Made by a program: the position numbers and the translations under genes. From assembly GCA_026119935.1 (NCBI GenBank), contig JALRMH010000064.1, positions 1 to 64,000 of the forward strand: a stretch of DNA of 64,000 nucleotides, read 5' to 3'. This stretch comes from Endothia cerciana (taxonomy: Eukaryota; Ascomycota; Sordariomycetes; Diaporthales; Cryphonectriaceae). Below are positions 22,151-34,006 of this stretch, one piece after another (position 1 is the stretch's first letter; every line of letters starts with the position of its first letter). The notes below the pieces were generated by a model that was not told where the DNA came from, searched no databases, and worked only from the letters and a program-made list of their open reading frames with translations.

Positions 22151-22899
22151 CGAGCGGGGCCCAGAGGGGGGGAGAGGGAGAGGGAGAGGGAGAGGGAGAG
22201 GGTGAGACGAGGGAGGAAGGCAACATCAGGGCCGGGCCGGGACCTAGAGGAGACCGGTGCGTGCTGTACACTACAGAGAGCTTCATAGACGCCTGGACCG
22301 GCAGAGCATACATAGAAGGCGACCCCCCCCCACCCCCCCAACCCAACACGCGGATGGGCATGGGCGGCAGGCAGGTAAGGCGCCCGGCGACATAGGGGAT
22401 CCGGGGGGTTTTACAGTATGAGGATTGCCACCATGCCCAGGGCGATTATAGAAAGGCCACTCCTGTCAACACTTATGCGCAAGAAGAAGAAGAAAAAGAA
22501 AAGGAAAAAAAGAAAAAAAAAAAAAAAAAAAAAAAGAATAGACAACCGCGATGGTTAGACTCCTCCTCACGCTCTCCTCACACACCCACCCCCAGAACGG
22601 AAGGGAACGGGATTGGTATCTCCGGACTGACATGATGAGCTGGATTGTGCGAGAGAGAGAGAGATTAAGTAGGGGGGGCGGGACGGAGAAAATAATGTTT
22701 AGTTTGGGTCCCCGTCCCTAGGGCTGAGGCTGAAACAGACGCAGATGAAGGCCCCTTTCCCGTGATAGATCAATTTCTACGGCGGGGCGCATGAAGCTTC
22801 TTTTTGTTCCTTTATGAAATGAGCCCCGACCGTCCGTCCCCCCTCCGGCTGCTCCTGTGCAGGCACGGGCGTGGGAGGAAGGAGGAGAATAGAAAGAAG

Positions 22900-22932
<33 letters not shown>

Positions 22933-23751
22933 AAATAAAAAAAAAGGTGGCCAAGGACAGACAGGGCATGAGGATGGGCGGGACGAGTGAGTTTATTGTC
23001 GTATTACCATGTATAGTTGGGCCTTGGGTGAGTGGGAATATTAGATAAAATAAATAAACAAACAAACAAACAAACAAATGAGGAACAGGGAAAGGACAAA
23101 AAAGAAGAAGGGGGGTGTTTTATTTTTTTTATTTTTTTTAATTTTTTTTTAATAACGCCCCCGCCCCCAACAAAAAAGGAGACCCGCTGAGGATGGTGCC
23201 GTGGTACATACGGAGAGGTTAGGAGATGGGTTGGATGGGGACCGGCACCTCGCAGGGAAGAGGAGACGGCGCCTGTAATCTTAAAAGGGGGAGGGGGGCC
23301 CTCGAGAAGATTGCGGTCGAGGGGACTGCGAGGCCATGGCGACAGAACCCTGACGGGGATGCGGACAGGACGAACCAGCATCCACACCCACAGCACACAC
23401 ACAAAGGCAATCAGCGGTAATACATATCAGGCACAGTAGTAAGTAATAAGGAGGTGCTGCCCTAGGTGTGGCTATTATAGCGCTCTCTCGACGGCGTGGT
23501 CCCGGACAGGGGACAGACAGAGTTGTCCCCCGCTCCCCCCCCCCACAGCCCGGGATTTAGTTAGGAGATGCAGTGCAGCCAGCCCCTGAGTGAAGAGGCC
23601 TTGGGCCCCCCCCCGCTGTGGAACCCCCCCTGTCAAACCCCAGGAAATCGCCTGCATCTCGCTCTCGTCAAGGCAATTAATTTCCCAGGCCTCGACGCCC
23701 GTCGTCTATCGACCTGGAGCCTTCAGATTTCGAACCCGGTGTACTCCCCCC

Positions 23752-23796
23752 CCTCTGCCTCTGCCTCTGCCTCTGCCTCTGCCTCTGCCTCTCCTC
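23752..23796. repeat. (CTCTGC)n hexamer array
   Basis: About seven tandem CTCTGC hexamers in non-coding DNA. Confidence 0.88.
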
Positions 23797-24740
23797 CCCC
23801 CCCCCTTCCCCTCTGTGGTCAACTGACAGACAGGTTCAGGGTGGCAGGTACATACGCGGCGACAAGCTGCTGTCCGCTCCCACGCACAGGCCGACCTCGA
23901 CATCCCATCCCGACCTTGACCTTCTCTACTCTCGTTGTCGCCGCCCACCCAGGTTCCAACCTGTTTTTTATTTCCCCCTCCTCCCATAACCCACCGCTGC
24001 TGTACGGCGCAGTCATCATCATCATCACCATCGTCGTCGACACCCTCACGTACAATACAATAAGCACAACACCCCTGACTAGGCTGGATCCGACTAGTCT
24101 GGCTCGCGCCCGCGTCCCGAAACCCCCCCCCCCCCCAACGCCGCCGACGTTGCGCTGCGCTGCGCTGCGCACGTACGTCACGACGACAACAAGTTGCCCG
24201 CCCGGCCTCGCTCGTCCCCAGCCAGGCTCCGGCCCGTCAAAGATGTACGCCGTCCCTCCCCCCCCCCCCTCCCCTCCGTGTGTTGCATCTTGTGCCTGGG
24301 CCCCGTGAGGCCCGTCCAGTGGCCCGCGGAAACTCCCCTGCCGGCGCCGGTGCCTGGTGCAGGAGGTAGATTAAATCTCCGAGCATCGCCAGGCGCGCCC
24401 CGTCTCTATACGGATAGAGGCGTCCTGTGGCACTTGGGACGGCGGCGGCCGTCCCACCTTCACCGCCCACACCACACCTCACTGTGATTTCGTCCTCTGC
24501 CTGGTATTGCGGTCATGTACGCACCGCCCTGCAGTGCAGGTCGACCGCCGCTGGCCCTGGCATACATACCATCTGGGCCTGCGGCGCGTCAGGCGTTGAC
24601 ACAAATCCTACTGCCCCTCTGCGCCAGGATACTGACACTGTTTCCTGGTCGTAGCGGTTCTCGTGTGTTGCCCGCCCCCTGTACCCGTCACAGGCCTTGT
24701 TGGTGGGGTGTTGCGCAGGACACAACCTCCTCCCCCCCTG

Positions 24741-24742
<2 letters not shown>

Positions 24743-24776
<34 letters not shown>

Positions 24777-24815
24777 CTCCTCGTCCTCCTCCTCGTCGTC
24801 GTCGTCGTCCTCCTC
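24743..24815. repeat. (GTCCTC)n array in septin upstream region
   Basis: GTCCTC hexamers pass into CTC and GTC triplets. The tract lies about 310 bp upstream of the septin ATG on its sense strand. Pyrimidine-rich tracts are common in fungal promoters and leaders. Confidence 0.85.
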
Positions 24816-25124
24816 CTCTTCAGACGATCCACCCCGTCTGGACTCGTCCTCGTTCCGACCCGGTCTCGCCTTCCCGAACCCGTCCACCCTACTAACATTG
24901 CGCCTTCGCAGCCCCCTTCCCCAGACAGCCGCCGCTTCCTCAAGGTCGGACCACCTGAGACACCGAAGCGCCCACGGTCGACTTCTCGCGTCGGACGTGC
25001 CTTCTGAGGTTCACACACACCCCGACGTTCTTTCCACGCTTCACCTCGCTAGTGCTGGCGTGTCCTGGTCCCCCCTCCCCCCTCTCGCCCCGGCGCCCTT
25101 TCTAGGATCCGCTCTCGTCAGAGG

Positions 25125-26746
25125 ATGAGCAGCCCGCGTCCCTCTTCATTCGGAATGTTGTTGCGACGCAAGTCTGGCGACATGAAGGGGAAGAAGGCTC
25201 AGCAGGCCCGCGAGGCGGAACTGCAGCGGCAGGCCTCCCTGGCAGCCCGGGTCCAGCCACCTCCCAAGCTCCCACAGCTCTACAACGGCCTCCGGGAGCC
25301 CGTGTTCGAGACCCGAGACTCGGTCGCCATCTTTGGCCCCGACCGCCCAGACTCACAGCCTCGCAGCGTGCCGCGGCCCTCCATGGACCGGCAGCCCCGC
25401 GCCATATCTGCCGACGTCCCCGTGCCTCCGGTCCCAACCGGGCACTGGGTTGACCCGTACGCGCGGACGGAGTCGATGACGAACCGGGGGCGGTACAGCT
25501 ATGCGAGCTCCGCAGTCTCCACCGTCAACAACCCCCGAAGGGTGCGCCGCAGGAAGGACCCGACCCCCTTCAAGTAAGTCTAGGCCCAAGCAGCGCCCCC
25601 CCCCCCCGCGCGGCGGACAGTGTTGGGACCAGGACTGACCGGTTGACTCTTATGTATAGCGTCCTGATCATCGGTACTCGGGGCTCTGGCAAGACCTCCT
25701 TCCTCGAGTTCCTCAAGACCGCCCTCGCCCTCCCCCCAAGGAAGCGGGGCACCCGCATGGACCCCGACGACGAGCGTATCCGGGCTATGCTGGCTGGCAA
25801 TTTCATCCCTCACTACCTCGAGAGCGAGATCGACGGCGAGCGCGTCGGGCTGACGCTGTGGGACTCGGAGGGGCTGGAGAAGAACGTGGTGGACCTGCAG
25901 CTCCGAGAGATGTCAACCTTCGTGGAGAGCAAGTTTGAGGAGACCTTCGCGGAGGAGATGAAGGTCATACGGTCGCCCGGCGTCCAAGATACCCACATCC
26001 ACTGCGCCTTTATCCTTCTGGACCCAGCCAGGCTCGACAAGAACATCTCCGCAAGCGGCCTGTCCGCCAACGGGGACGGCGGATACCACGCCCACGGCCG
26101 CATCGTCGGCAGTCTGGACGACGACCTCGACCTCCAGGTCTTCCGGACCCTCCAGGGCAAGACCACAGTCATACCTGTCGTCTCCAAGGCCGACACCATC
26201 ACCTCCAAGCACATGAACGTCCTGAAGAGGTCGGTCTGGGATAGCCTGAAGAAGGCAGGTATGGACCCCCTCGAGGTCCTGGGCCTTGAGGGTGATGAGG
26301 ACGAGGGGGAGGGATCGCGACCGTCGTCCACCCGGATCGCGGAAGAGCCAGAGGCCCAGGACTCCGATTATGCCAGCGGTGGAGAGGAGGACGGCGAGCT
26401 GCTCGTCCAGGGCGGCGAGTCGTCCCCCAGGTCCAAGAGCTCAAAGCGGCAGTCCATCACCTCTGCCCGGCGCAGCAGGAGCGGCGAGGAGCAGCAGGAG
26501 GAGACCCCATACATCCCCCTGTCCATCATCAGCCCTGATATCTACGAGCCCGAGGTGATTGGTCGGAAATTCCCCTGGGGCTTCGCGGATCCCAACAACG
26601 AGGAGCACTGCGACTTCCTGCGGCTCAAGGAGGCTGTGTTTAGTGACTGGCGCGCCGAGCTGCGCGAGGCCAGCAGGGACCAGTGGTACGAGGGCTGGCG
26701 GACAAGCCGGCTTAAGCAGCGCGATGGCCCAGTCCGACGACGATAG
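25125..26746 (+). CDS. aspE: AspE-type septin (filamentous-fungal group 5)
   Basis: GTP-binding septin of the group found in filamentous ascomycetes, a partner of core septins in hyphal rings, bars and septation. Exon 1 is 25125-25573 (donor GTAAGT) and exon 2 is 25660-26746 (acceptor TATAG, branch-like GTTGACT), giving 511 residues. The first 149 residues are an N-terminal extension rich in Arg, Pro and Ser. The GTPase domain opens with the P-loop GTRGSGKTS at about 155-163, then the G3 motif DSEG near 218 and the G4-type SKAD near 324. After G4 comes an acidic/Ser insert (about 345-435) not found in core septins. The septin unique element follows, with GRKFPWGF and HCDFLRLKEAVF. There is no C-terminal coiled coil, as expected for AspE. 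The gene is convergent with gamma-COP. Confidence 0.9.
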
Positions 26747-28087
26747 GAGAAGAAGTCCGGACCTGAAAGTGATACCAAAGCGGCGGTACACCTCACGAGC
26801 GCTGCCAAGAGCCCAGTCTTGCCGCCTCCCTTGCCTGAACGCTGGATGCATTCCTGCCCGCTCCGGGACCGCATCATGACAGCTCACGGGACATCGTCCT
26901 AATCTCACGCGCCCACCCGGTCCATGCGCAGCAGCAGTCTCAGCCGGTTGACCACCGATAGACCCAGGCGGGCACGTGGCGGGCTATTTCATTTTATGGC
27001 GGCAGACTTCTTATCACCATGCCGGTGGCAGTAATAGTCAGATGGCAGCAACCCCCCCCCCCCCTCCCGGCATTTTACGACTTTCCTTGTGTCACATTTC
27101 GGAGACCACAGTACCTAGTCCACTGCTCCCGTCTTCTTCTCACTGCTCGAGGCTTCTTTCAAGAGGGACGGGCATCACTTAATGTTTGGCTCCGACGCTC
27201 GGCGGGCGCGTCTTTCATGGGGCTGCGAGCGTCAGGCGTGTTAACTTTTACCCACCGATTCTGTTCGATTCTCAAATCCTCAAAACAAACAAAATTATTT
27301 CCCAAAAAAACACTCGTTTTCTTCTTCTTCTTCTTCTTCTTCTTCTTCTACATTCCTCCCCAGGGCTTCCTTCTCAGGTCAGGGGCGAGGGAGGATTGTA
27401 ACCGTTCGTTGGGGGTTTTGATAGGTGATGGTGACAGGATGGACAAACGGTGGGATGAAGAGAGGAGAAACGTCTTCGCTAGATACCTAACCTCTTAGGA
27501 GCTGCTGCTGGCCAAGTAGTCTAGGCTGTTGTTGTTATTCGAGGGCCACCACTGTAGAGATCAATGAAATAAAATGAGAGAGATATCTTCTGTGAGGCGG
27601 ACCACCACCTCTGGCTTTCGTATCCCTCGGCCGACGATGCCGTGGTTGGTTTCTGACGGGCGTGGGCACGACGAGAGGTTACTCCTGACGGGACAATCTT
27701 GAACCTCCGGTCACCAAAGTCGGGTGGGAAGGAGACGTGGGGGTGGATGGTCTGGACCTCGGCAGGTGTCTCAGGTTTTCCCGTCGGTGATAATATGCTA
27801 GACTCCATTCCTCCTCGATCTACAAAACATTCCTAAAGTATATCACAGGATGCGGGTTCCTTTTTGTGTGTTTTTTTCTCTTGGGGGAGAGGTTCCCGGG
27901 CCTACCTAGCTTCCTTTGATCTACCGCCAGGCAAGGCAGCTCAGACACCCCCTCCTTCAGGAGACCCTTCGCCACGGGCTGCCACGTCGTCGTCGTATCC
28001 GGGGACGCCAACGATGACCCTCTCGCCCGTCCCTCCCGCCCCCCTCCCCCACGAAAGCCCCCCTTCCCCCATCAGCACCGCGCTGTT
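26747..28087. other. intergenic between convergent septin and gamma-COP genes
   Basis: 1.3 kb holding both 3' ends. It contains a poly-C run near 27050-27065 and (TTC)n at about 27320-27348. No coding feature is supported. Confidence 0.6.
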
Positions 28088-31000
28088 CTAGGCGACGGAG
28101 GCCACCACGAGCGCCGCGACCCCCTCTTCCTCCGCGCGCACGGTGATCTTTGTCGTGACGCCCGACTTGGTCGAGAAGGCCATCCGGACGTTGGCCACGA
28201 CCCTGCCGCCGTTGACGGACTTGCCGAACAGCTTGAGCGTGTGTGTCGTCTGGTTGACGGGGACGTCGGTGCCTTCCAAGGGTTGCAGGGAGAGGACCTT
28301 GGTGAGTTGCTCGGTCGCCTCTGCGGGAAATCGTCAGCTTCCGCAGTGAGGGTGGGGTGGGGGGGGGGGTGGTTTAATGGTCTGGGCCAGCTTACCTGCT
28401 ATGCCTTTCATGCTGCTGAGCTGGAGGGTCTCTTCTGACTCCTCGCCTGAAGCGCCGACCTGCTCCCACAGGTGCGCGAAATTGCTCGCGTACGTTGGGA
28501 TCACGTAGTCGCTACCGGCCAGGTCGAACTCGGCCACCTCGTATTCGTCATCGTAGCCGGCGTCCTCTGGCTCATTTGTCGTGGGGTCGATCTCCTTGCT
28601 AGTGAACTTGAGTGTGTTGGAGAAGGAGGTGATGGGCAGTGCACCCTCGCCGGCGGTCTTCTTGAACGCCACATAGACCTTGCCCGGTTCGTTCTGACTC
28701 AGCTTCTCCGCCTCGATGATGAAGACCTCCTCGAGCTCTTCCTCCTCGGCCGGTGATGCAAGGACGGACACGTTCTCCAACAAGACGGAGTCTAGGGTGT
28801 TTGTGATGTCGTACTGAAGAACAATGTGCTCCTTGAAGATGTGCTTGATCACCTTGACGACGTATTCGGTCTCGGCCTCTGTCAGCTCAACAAGGGCCGA
28901 CGACTTCAATGGGCTGCCGAATTCCTTCATCTCCGGGATGGCCATCAGATCCTGGGCGTACTGCTGAGCAGCCGCAGTGGCAGATGCCGCAGCCTCTGCG
29001 CCACCCGGTGCGGCCTTTGTGGGCGGGACCTTCGGTGGCTTGAGTGATGGCGTTGAGGCTGTGAGCTTCTTGGTCCTGTCCTCGGCATCTGCCTGTTCCC
29101 GGGTGACAACAGGTATCTTGGAGATGTCGAAGGCGGACTCGAACGTCGACTTGTCATCTGATGTCACGTACATGACAAGTTGGTGCTCGAAGTACGGAAG
29201 TGAGAACATGCTGTCTGCGTCAATCGTTAGCGTCGGCCACGAGACGTCGGGAGATCTGCAGAGACAAACAAGGGAAAAAAAAAAAAAAAAAAAAAAAACT
29301 TACCATTCTTCACGAACTTCTCGGCCATCTCATCCTCCTCACTCATCAGCCTGAGGTTCAAAGCAGCTCGATCTCTGACCTCGTCATCCACGTCATCGAG
29401 ACAGCGGGTAAGTAGGACCTGCACACTCCTCTTGACCTCAGGGTCCTTTTGGCCCACACCGAATTTCGCCAGAGCCGTCACTGCAGCCGCACGAACTATG
29501 GCATTCTCCAGGACGACCCGATTATATATGTAGCGAATGTACTTTGTCGGCTGTGACGTCTTGGGACCCTCCAGGCCCAGCAGGTGCAATATCCGAACGG
29601 CCAGCTTGGTGAACTCGCAGTCCTCTATAAACTCGCACAGGTGTGCAAGGGCTTCCTCCTTGGAGTCGGGAACGAACTTGATCAGGTCAAACATGCTCTC
29701 GACAACGGCGCGCTTGAACTCGTAGCCACCCTCGTCACGGAGGATGCCGCTGAGGAACTGCAGCATGCCGGCCTGCTTACTGGGGAACTTGAGACAGAGT
29801 GTCCGGATGGCTTCGACGATGGTGATCTTGAACTCGTCCGTGATTTCTGACATGAAGCCCGAGATCTGCTTCATCAGGCGGTCGACGCTAGCCTCGTTAC
29901 CGGTCTTGAGAAGAGTCGTGATGGCAAATGTCGCGATAGAGCGGTTGCTGTTGGAGATCAGGAGCTCGATGTCGGGGTTGCAGACGTTGACGGCCTGAGG
30001 TTTGAAGGAGGCGAAGTTGTGGAGGATGCGAAGGGCGGCAAACTTGGTGACGGCACGAGGGGACGTTAGGAATAGCTGGAGGACGTGAACGGCCTGGGCA
30101 ACCTCGGCGTCGGTCACGTCCCGCATGTCGCAGATCGCCTTGGCCGCCTCGAAGTTGACCATCTCGCTCTTGTGCCTCAGCCACCCATCCAGCAGCTGCA
30201 TCATTGGCTTTCTCAAGCCAGGATCGTCCTCGGCCAGCTGCGCTGCAAGGCGTACGAGCATTATAATGGCGGCCGGGCTCTTTATGGCGCCAGCAGCCCC
30301 GAATTGCTGTACCATTTTGACCAGAGCCATCCTGTCGTGCGAGCGTATCTGATACAAGAGCCCAATAGCGTGGTACTGGGTCATCGTGGAGTTGTTGACG
30401 GGCAGTTGACTGGAGGACGATGTGAACCCCAGAGAGAAACCGCCCGAGGATTTGGCGCTGCCCGCAGCTTCTTGGGTCTCACTCTGCCACCGCCGGACGA
30501 CATCTTTCGCGATGGGAAGGAGGTGGTAGGACGAGACGAGGGCGGCCGAGGACACGGAAGGGTTCTTGTCGACAATGGCAGTCTTCATGACACGTTCGAT
30601 AGACTGGACAGTCGTCGCCTGGGAGTGGGGGGGGGGGGGCAACGTCAGCGAGGGGCAGCCATGGGGCACGCAGCGCAGGTTCATACATCGATAATACGAC
30701 ACAGGGCCCGGATAGCGTTCGGTCTGTAGATGACGTCCGTGCTGCCACCGGTGTCCTTCATGATTGTGCTGGTGACCATGATGATATCCTCGGCGGAGTG
30801 GGCCAGCTCCTTGATGACGAGGTGCACCATCTGTCGCAGGCTGGCATCCTTGTTCTGGAAGAGCTTCGAGATGCCGAAGAAGAGGGTGGTGGCTTCGTTC
30901 GAGGGGAACCTCTCGCCGGTGTAGAGAAGGAGGGCGATCTTGGTCAGCAGGATCCGACACTTGCGGGCCTGTATGGGCGAGCTGTTGAACAGACGCGCTG

Positions 31001-31158
31001 TAGGTCCAGCCAGACATCATCAGCATCGTGAGCTCCGCCAGGGGAAGGGGGGGCGCGCAGCTGGACCGCGGGCAGGACTGACCTTCCTGGAAGACCTGGG
31101 TCCGGTCGACCCTGACCAGGCCGGTGTCGGCATCCTCATCTTTCTTGCCGTAGTTCAT
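28088..31158 (-). CDS. SEC21: coatomer subunit gamma (gamma-COP)
   Basis: Large subunit of the COPI coat for Golgi-to-ER and intra-Golgi traffic. Five exons: 31158-31083, 30997-30687, 30618-29304, 29214-28396 and 28320-28088. Donors are GTCAGT, GTATGA, GTAAGT and GTAAGC, and phases are consistent throughout, giving 917 residues, the usual length. The start MNYGKKDEDAD followed by RVDRTQVFQE is the conserved N terminus. The adaptin-like helical repeat trunk fills about residues 25-560 (for example CLDDVDDEVRDRAALNLRL). A linker rich in Ala and Pro follows, then the appendage domain to the C terminus (LLENVSVLASPAEEEELEEV; LKLFGKSVNGGRVVANVRMA). Introns 2 and 4 hold poly-C tracts and intron 3 a poly-T tract on the sense strand. 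Single-copy housekeeping gene; identification certain. Confidence 0.97.
29276..29298. repeat. poly-A (sense poly-T) run in gamma-COP intron 3
   Basis: Run of about 23 A on the plus strand, wholly inside the 89-bp third intron, immediately after the sense-strand donor GTAAGT. Confidence 0.9.
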
Positions 31159-34006
31159 GTTGGGCAGTTGACGACAACAGGTTACGGCGAGAAAGGTGAA
31201 AACGGAGCGCTTCGAGGGTTGTCGTCCCGCAGCATGTAGTTCATAAGACGTTCCCAAAGGCACAACGCTGGCCAGTTGGCGAGCCTGCAGCAGCACAGGC
31301 CACCTCTCCGACGGGTCCACCCATGCACACATGCCATTGGCTCAGTCGGGGCCTGGAGGCAGCCCTAACCCTCAGCCTGTCGAGGGGGGGAGGCCGGGCG
31401 ATCGCACAGCGCGCTTGGTGGTGCGTGCGCCTAGCGACCTCCAGCCCTGGATCGGTTTATACAACGACATACGACGGCATGCGACGACTTACATACATAC
31501 AGTACGACCTTCACCCCATCCACCCCTCCCGCTCACAACCATTCCGATGCTCACACAGTACCGGTCAGTTACTAGGCCCAACTGTGCCCATGGAGGAGCC
31601 TCAGGGCTCGAGAGGAAGGCCGTGCCCACCCGCCTCTCCTCCTACAACCCATCCCCCCTGCGCTTAGCTGCGTCTCCATTCTCGAGTATCCACACAGCAA
31701 GATGTCCACAGGCCAGTCTCCGAGTTGTCCGTCGGCCCAAGGACCGCGTCTGGCTCTAGGCTGATGCTGTCTGGGGTCGACCATTTCGTTTCGCCACCAG
31801 TGTGGTCTCGAGGTCCCCCTAAGGCTCTCAGGGACGTAGCCGAGTTCGAAGGCGATATACAGCCCTTGGGCGCGCAGATGTAACCGCGAGGGTAGATGCA
31901 AATTGTGGCATAGGAGATGGAAGGGAGCAGACGGGCGGGAGTTTTGTACAATTATGGTCAGGGAACCATTCGTCAGTAGGGTCCTCATTCATGATGGCCT
32001 GGGGTGGTGTGTAGCAAAGCACCTGTGGAAGCAGATCGTGGAGTGCCTCAACTATACGGGTCCCCCCCCCCCCCCAAACCGCTGGAGCGGACCCACAAGT
32101 TGTTTCAACCCAGGCTGCTTCGAGTTCTGCATCGAGGTCTACGGCCTTCGCCCTGACCCAAACAACCCCAACCAGAAACCGTCCCCGCCTCCTCCCTCTC
32201 CTGCCGTGAGAACCGCCTATTTGACATCCACGATCCCAAGATCACGCCTCGCGCCGTGGGTTAGGACAGGACTAACCCAGCCGGTCCAGGATGCTGCCGA
32301 CTCCAACCAGGGTAAGCAAAGCAACCAACTCCCAGTCACCTACACCTTTCGGTGCTGCCCAGGTCGAGCCGTAGCCAACAGGGGCCCGTCGGACTATCAG
32401 GCTCGGCGCTGGGCATCTATCTCGGCAACGCGGGCATTCGCGTTGGGCCTCCTCAACAACGGCTACATCACCAGCCGCACTCTCAAGGAGCTGGGTTTCC
32501 TCGCATCCGCGGCCCTGAACACCCACCACCTGCTGTGTGACATCTAGGTACGTCTCGTTCTGGGTCTTGCGCGGCCCAGACAGCCCAGTCTAGCCCGCAT
32601 AGCCCTATCCATCCTTGACGTGCCGCCCCTTTGGACCTTGGTAGACACAGATCACTGACGAGTCGCCTGCTCCACGTGCGTTTTCTGCGGTCCTCAACCA
32701 GCATGGGGCCACCCGAATGCTGTCTTCGCCTGAAGGCAGCGACGCAACAGGACACGGTGTCTCTTGTGTCTTTTCTTCTCTCCCTACCTTCTTCCTTCTT
32801 TTCAGCAGCATACAAATCAAGACGTTGGAAGGACTGGATGCGGATCGGGAGATAAGGGGGGGGGGGGGGAAGGAGTCCAGGCGTCCGTTCGACCAAGTAG
32901 CTCTTAGAGCTGCGGAGATAGCAAGGCAAGACACGGCGTTGGGCATCGATGCGCAGCTTTCTCTATATACCCATAAGGACAGAGGACTGTGGCATACCTG
33001 GGTGGGATCAGGACAGGACAGAGGCAGACGCATACATACCAGGAATCGAGAAGAAGAGAAAAGGGGGGGGGGGGGGCTCGGGGGCTCGGATCTCTCTCCC
33101 ATAACTCCTACCAACCAACCACTACTTACTGTTCTACGTGAATCTAGGCCCGGCCAGTGATCAAAACTGGGCAGCCCCACCTGCGACAGACCTCTCAGTC
33201 CATGGCTCAATGTAAACACCAGTGCAGGCATCTACGCAGGGAGACCGCAAGTCACCCCTGAGGTTTCCTGTGGTCCGTCAGCCGCCCACTCTGAGCTCGA
33301 GCCGGGTTCGTAAGGATGCCAGGGGAGGGGGTAGCGCTTCAATCAGACATGAAAACCTATTTTCCGCACATTGTGGCTAGGAAGTCGTCCATTATGAAAG
33401 GTTGATCATCACGAAGAAGCTCTGGTGAGGGGTGGGGGACCACCTATGGCAGCCGAGGCAGGCAGGGCGTAGAAAGAAGACACTTACCGGACAGCACAGC
33501 AAGGTTGTCCCGTTTCGCTAGGCGCTCGAGAAGTGGAAAAAGAAAAAGGAAAAGAAAAAAAAAAAAAAAAAAAGAAAAAGAAAAAGAAATCCATCATCAG
33601 CTAGGCGAGGTTCCGAGACCTCAAGGACGAGAGTGTTCTAGACCTCTCTCTTCATGCCCACCTGCCGCGTCTAGTGGCACGCACCAGTACTTCACGTGAT
33701 GATTGAGGAGAAGAAGGAAATTTCTGGTCGCTGAAAGTTTTGACGTCTAGGTTGGGGGGTTGAGTGGAACCCCAAGCCCGGGCCGCTGGGCTAGGCTATA
33801 TCTATGGTACCAATGCCCTAAAGCCCCAGAGCGCCCCCACCCCCAACCCACCCGCTGCTGTCAACCAACTGCCTCCTCGCAACCACTGCAGCTTTCACAA
33901 TCACCACAGATCCGGCACAGATCCGGCACAGATCCAGCACAGATCCAGACAGATCCACACACAGATCCCCACACAGACCCACCACGAATTCCACCACAGA
34001 CGCACC
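31159..34006. other. intergenic between gamma-COP and HNH gene
   Basis: 2.8 kb. A 214-codon open frame at 31903-32547 (plus) contains CFNPGCFEFCIEVYGL and RAFALGLLNNGYITSRTL but crosses a poly-C run, has no identifiable family and is not called. Poly-G runs lie near 32857-32868 and 33063-33076, and an A-rich run near 33545-33590. Confidence 0.5.
33905..33975 (+). repeat. CACAGATCCGG-type repeats in HNH gene leader
   Basis: At least five imperfect copies of a 9-11 bp unit (CACAGATCC followed by GG, AG or CA) directly upstream of the HNH gene start. They can be read in frame with the gene, but most likely form an untranslated leader. Confidence 0.8.

Larger units (their letters stand above)
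22151..25124. other. intergenic, repeat-rich, septin leader at right end
   Basis: 3 kb without a supported gene. It contains (GGGAGA)n at about 22168-22203, a poly-A run at about 22513-22535, (AGA)n at about 22893-22929, A/T homopolymers near 23120-23155, (CTCTGC)n at 23752-23796 and a (GTCCTC)n tract at 24743-24815 in the likely leader of the septin gene. Long open frames here follow the repeats. Confidence 0.55.

Noticed and set aside
24515..25007. Leu/Ser/Val repeat-coding open frames upstream of the septin
   Set aside because: They are readings of the (GTCCTC)n leader array in different frames.
31903..32547. 214-codon plus-strand open frame with Cys pairs and a possible GTAAGC...CCCAG intron at about 32310-32361
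   Set aside because: Passes through a poly-C run, has no recognisable family, and the splice pair does not improve the reading; left as unknown.
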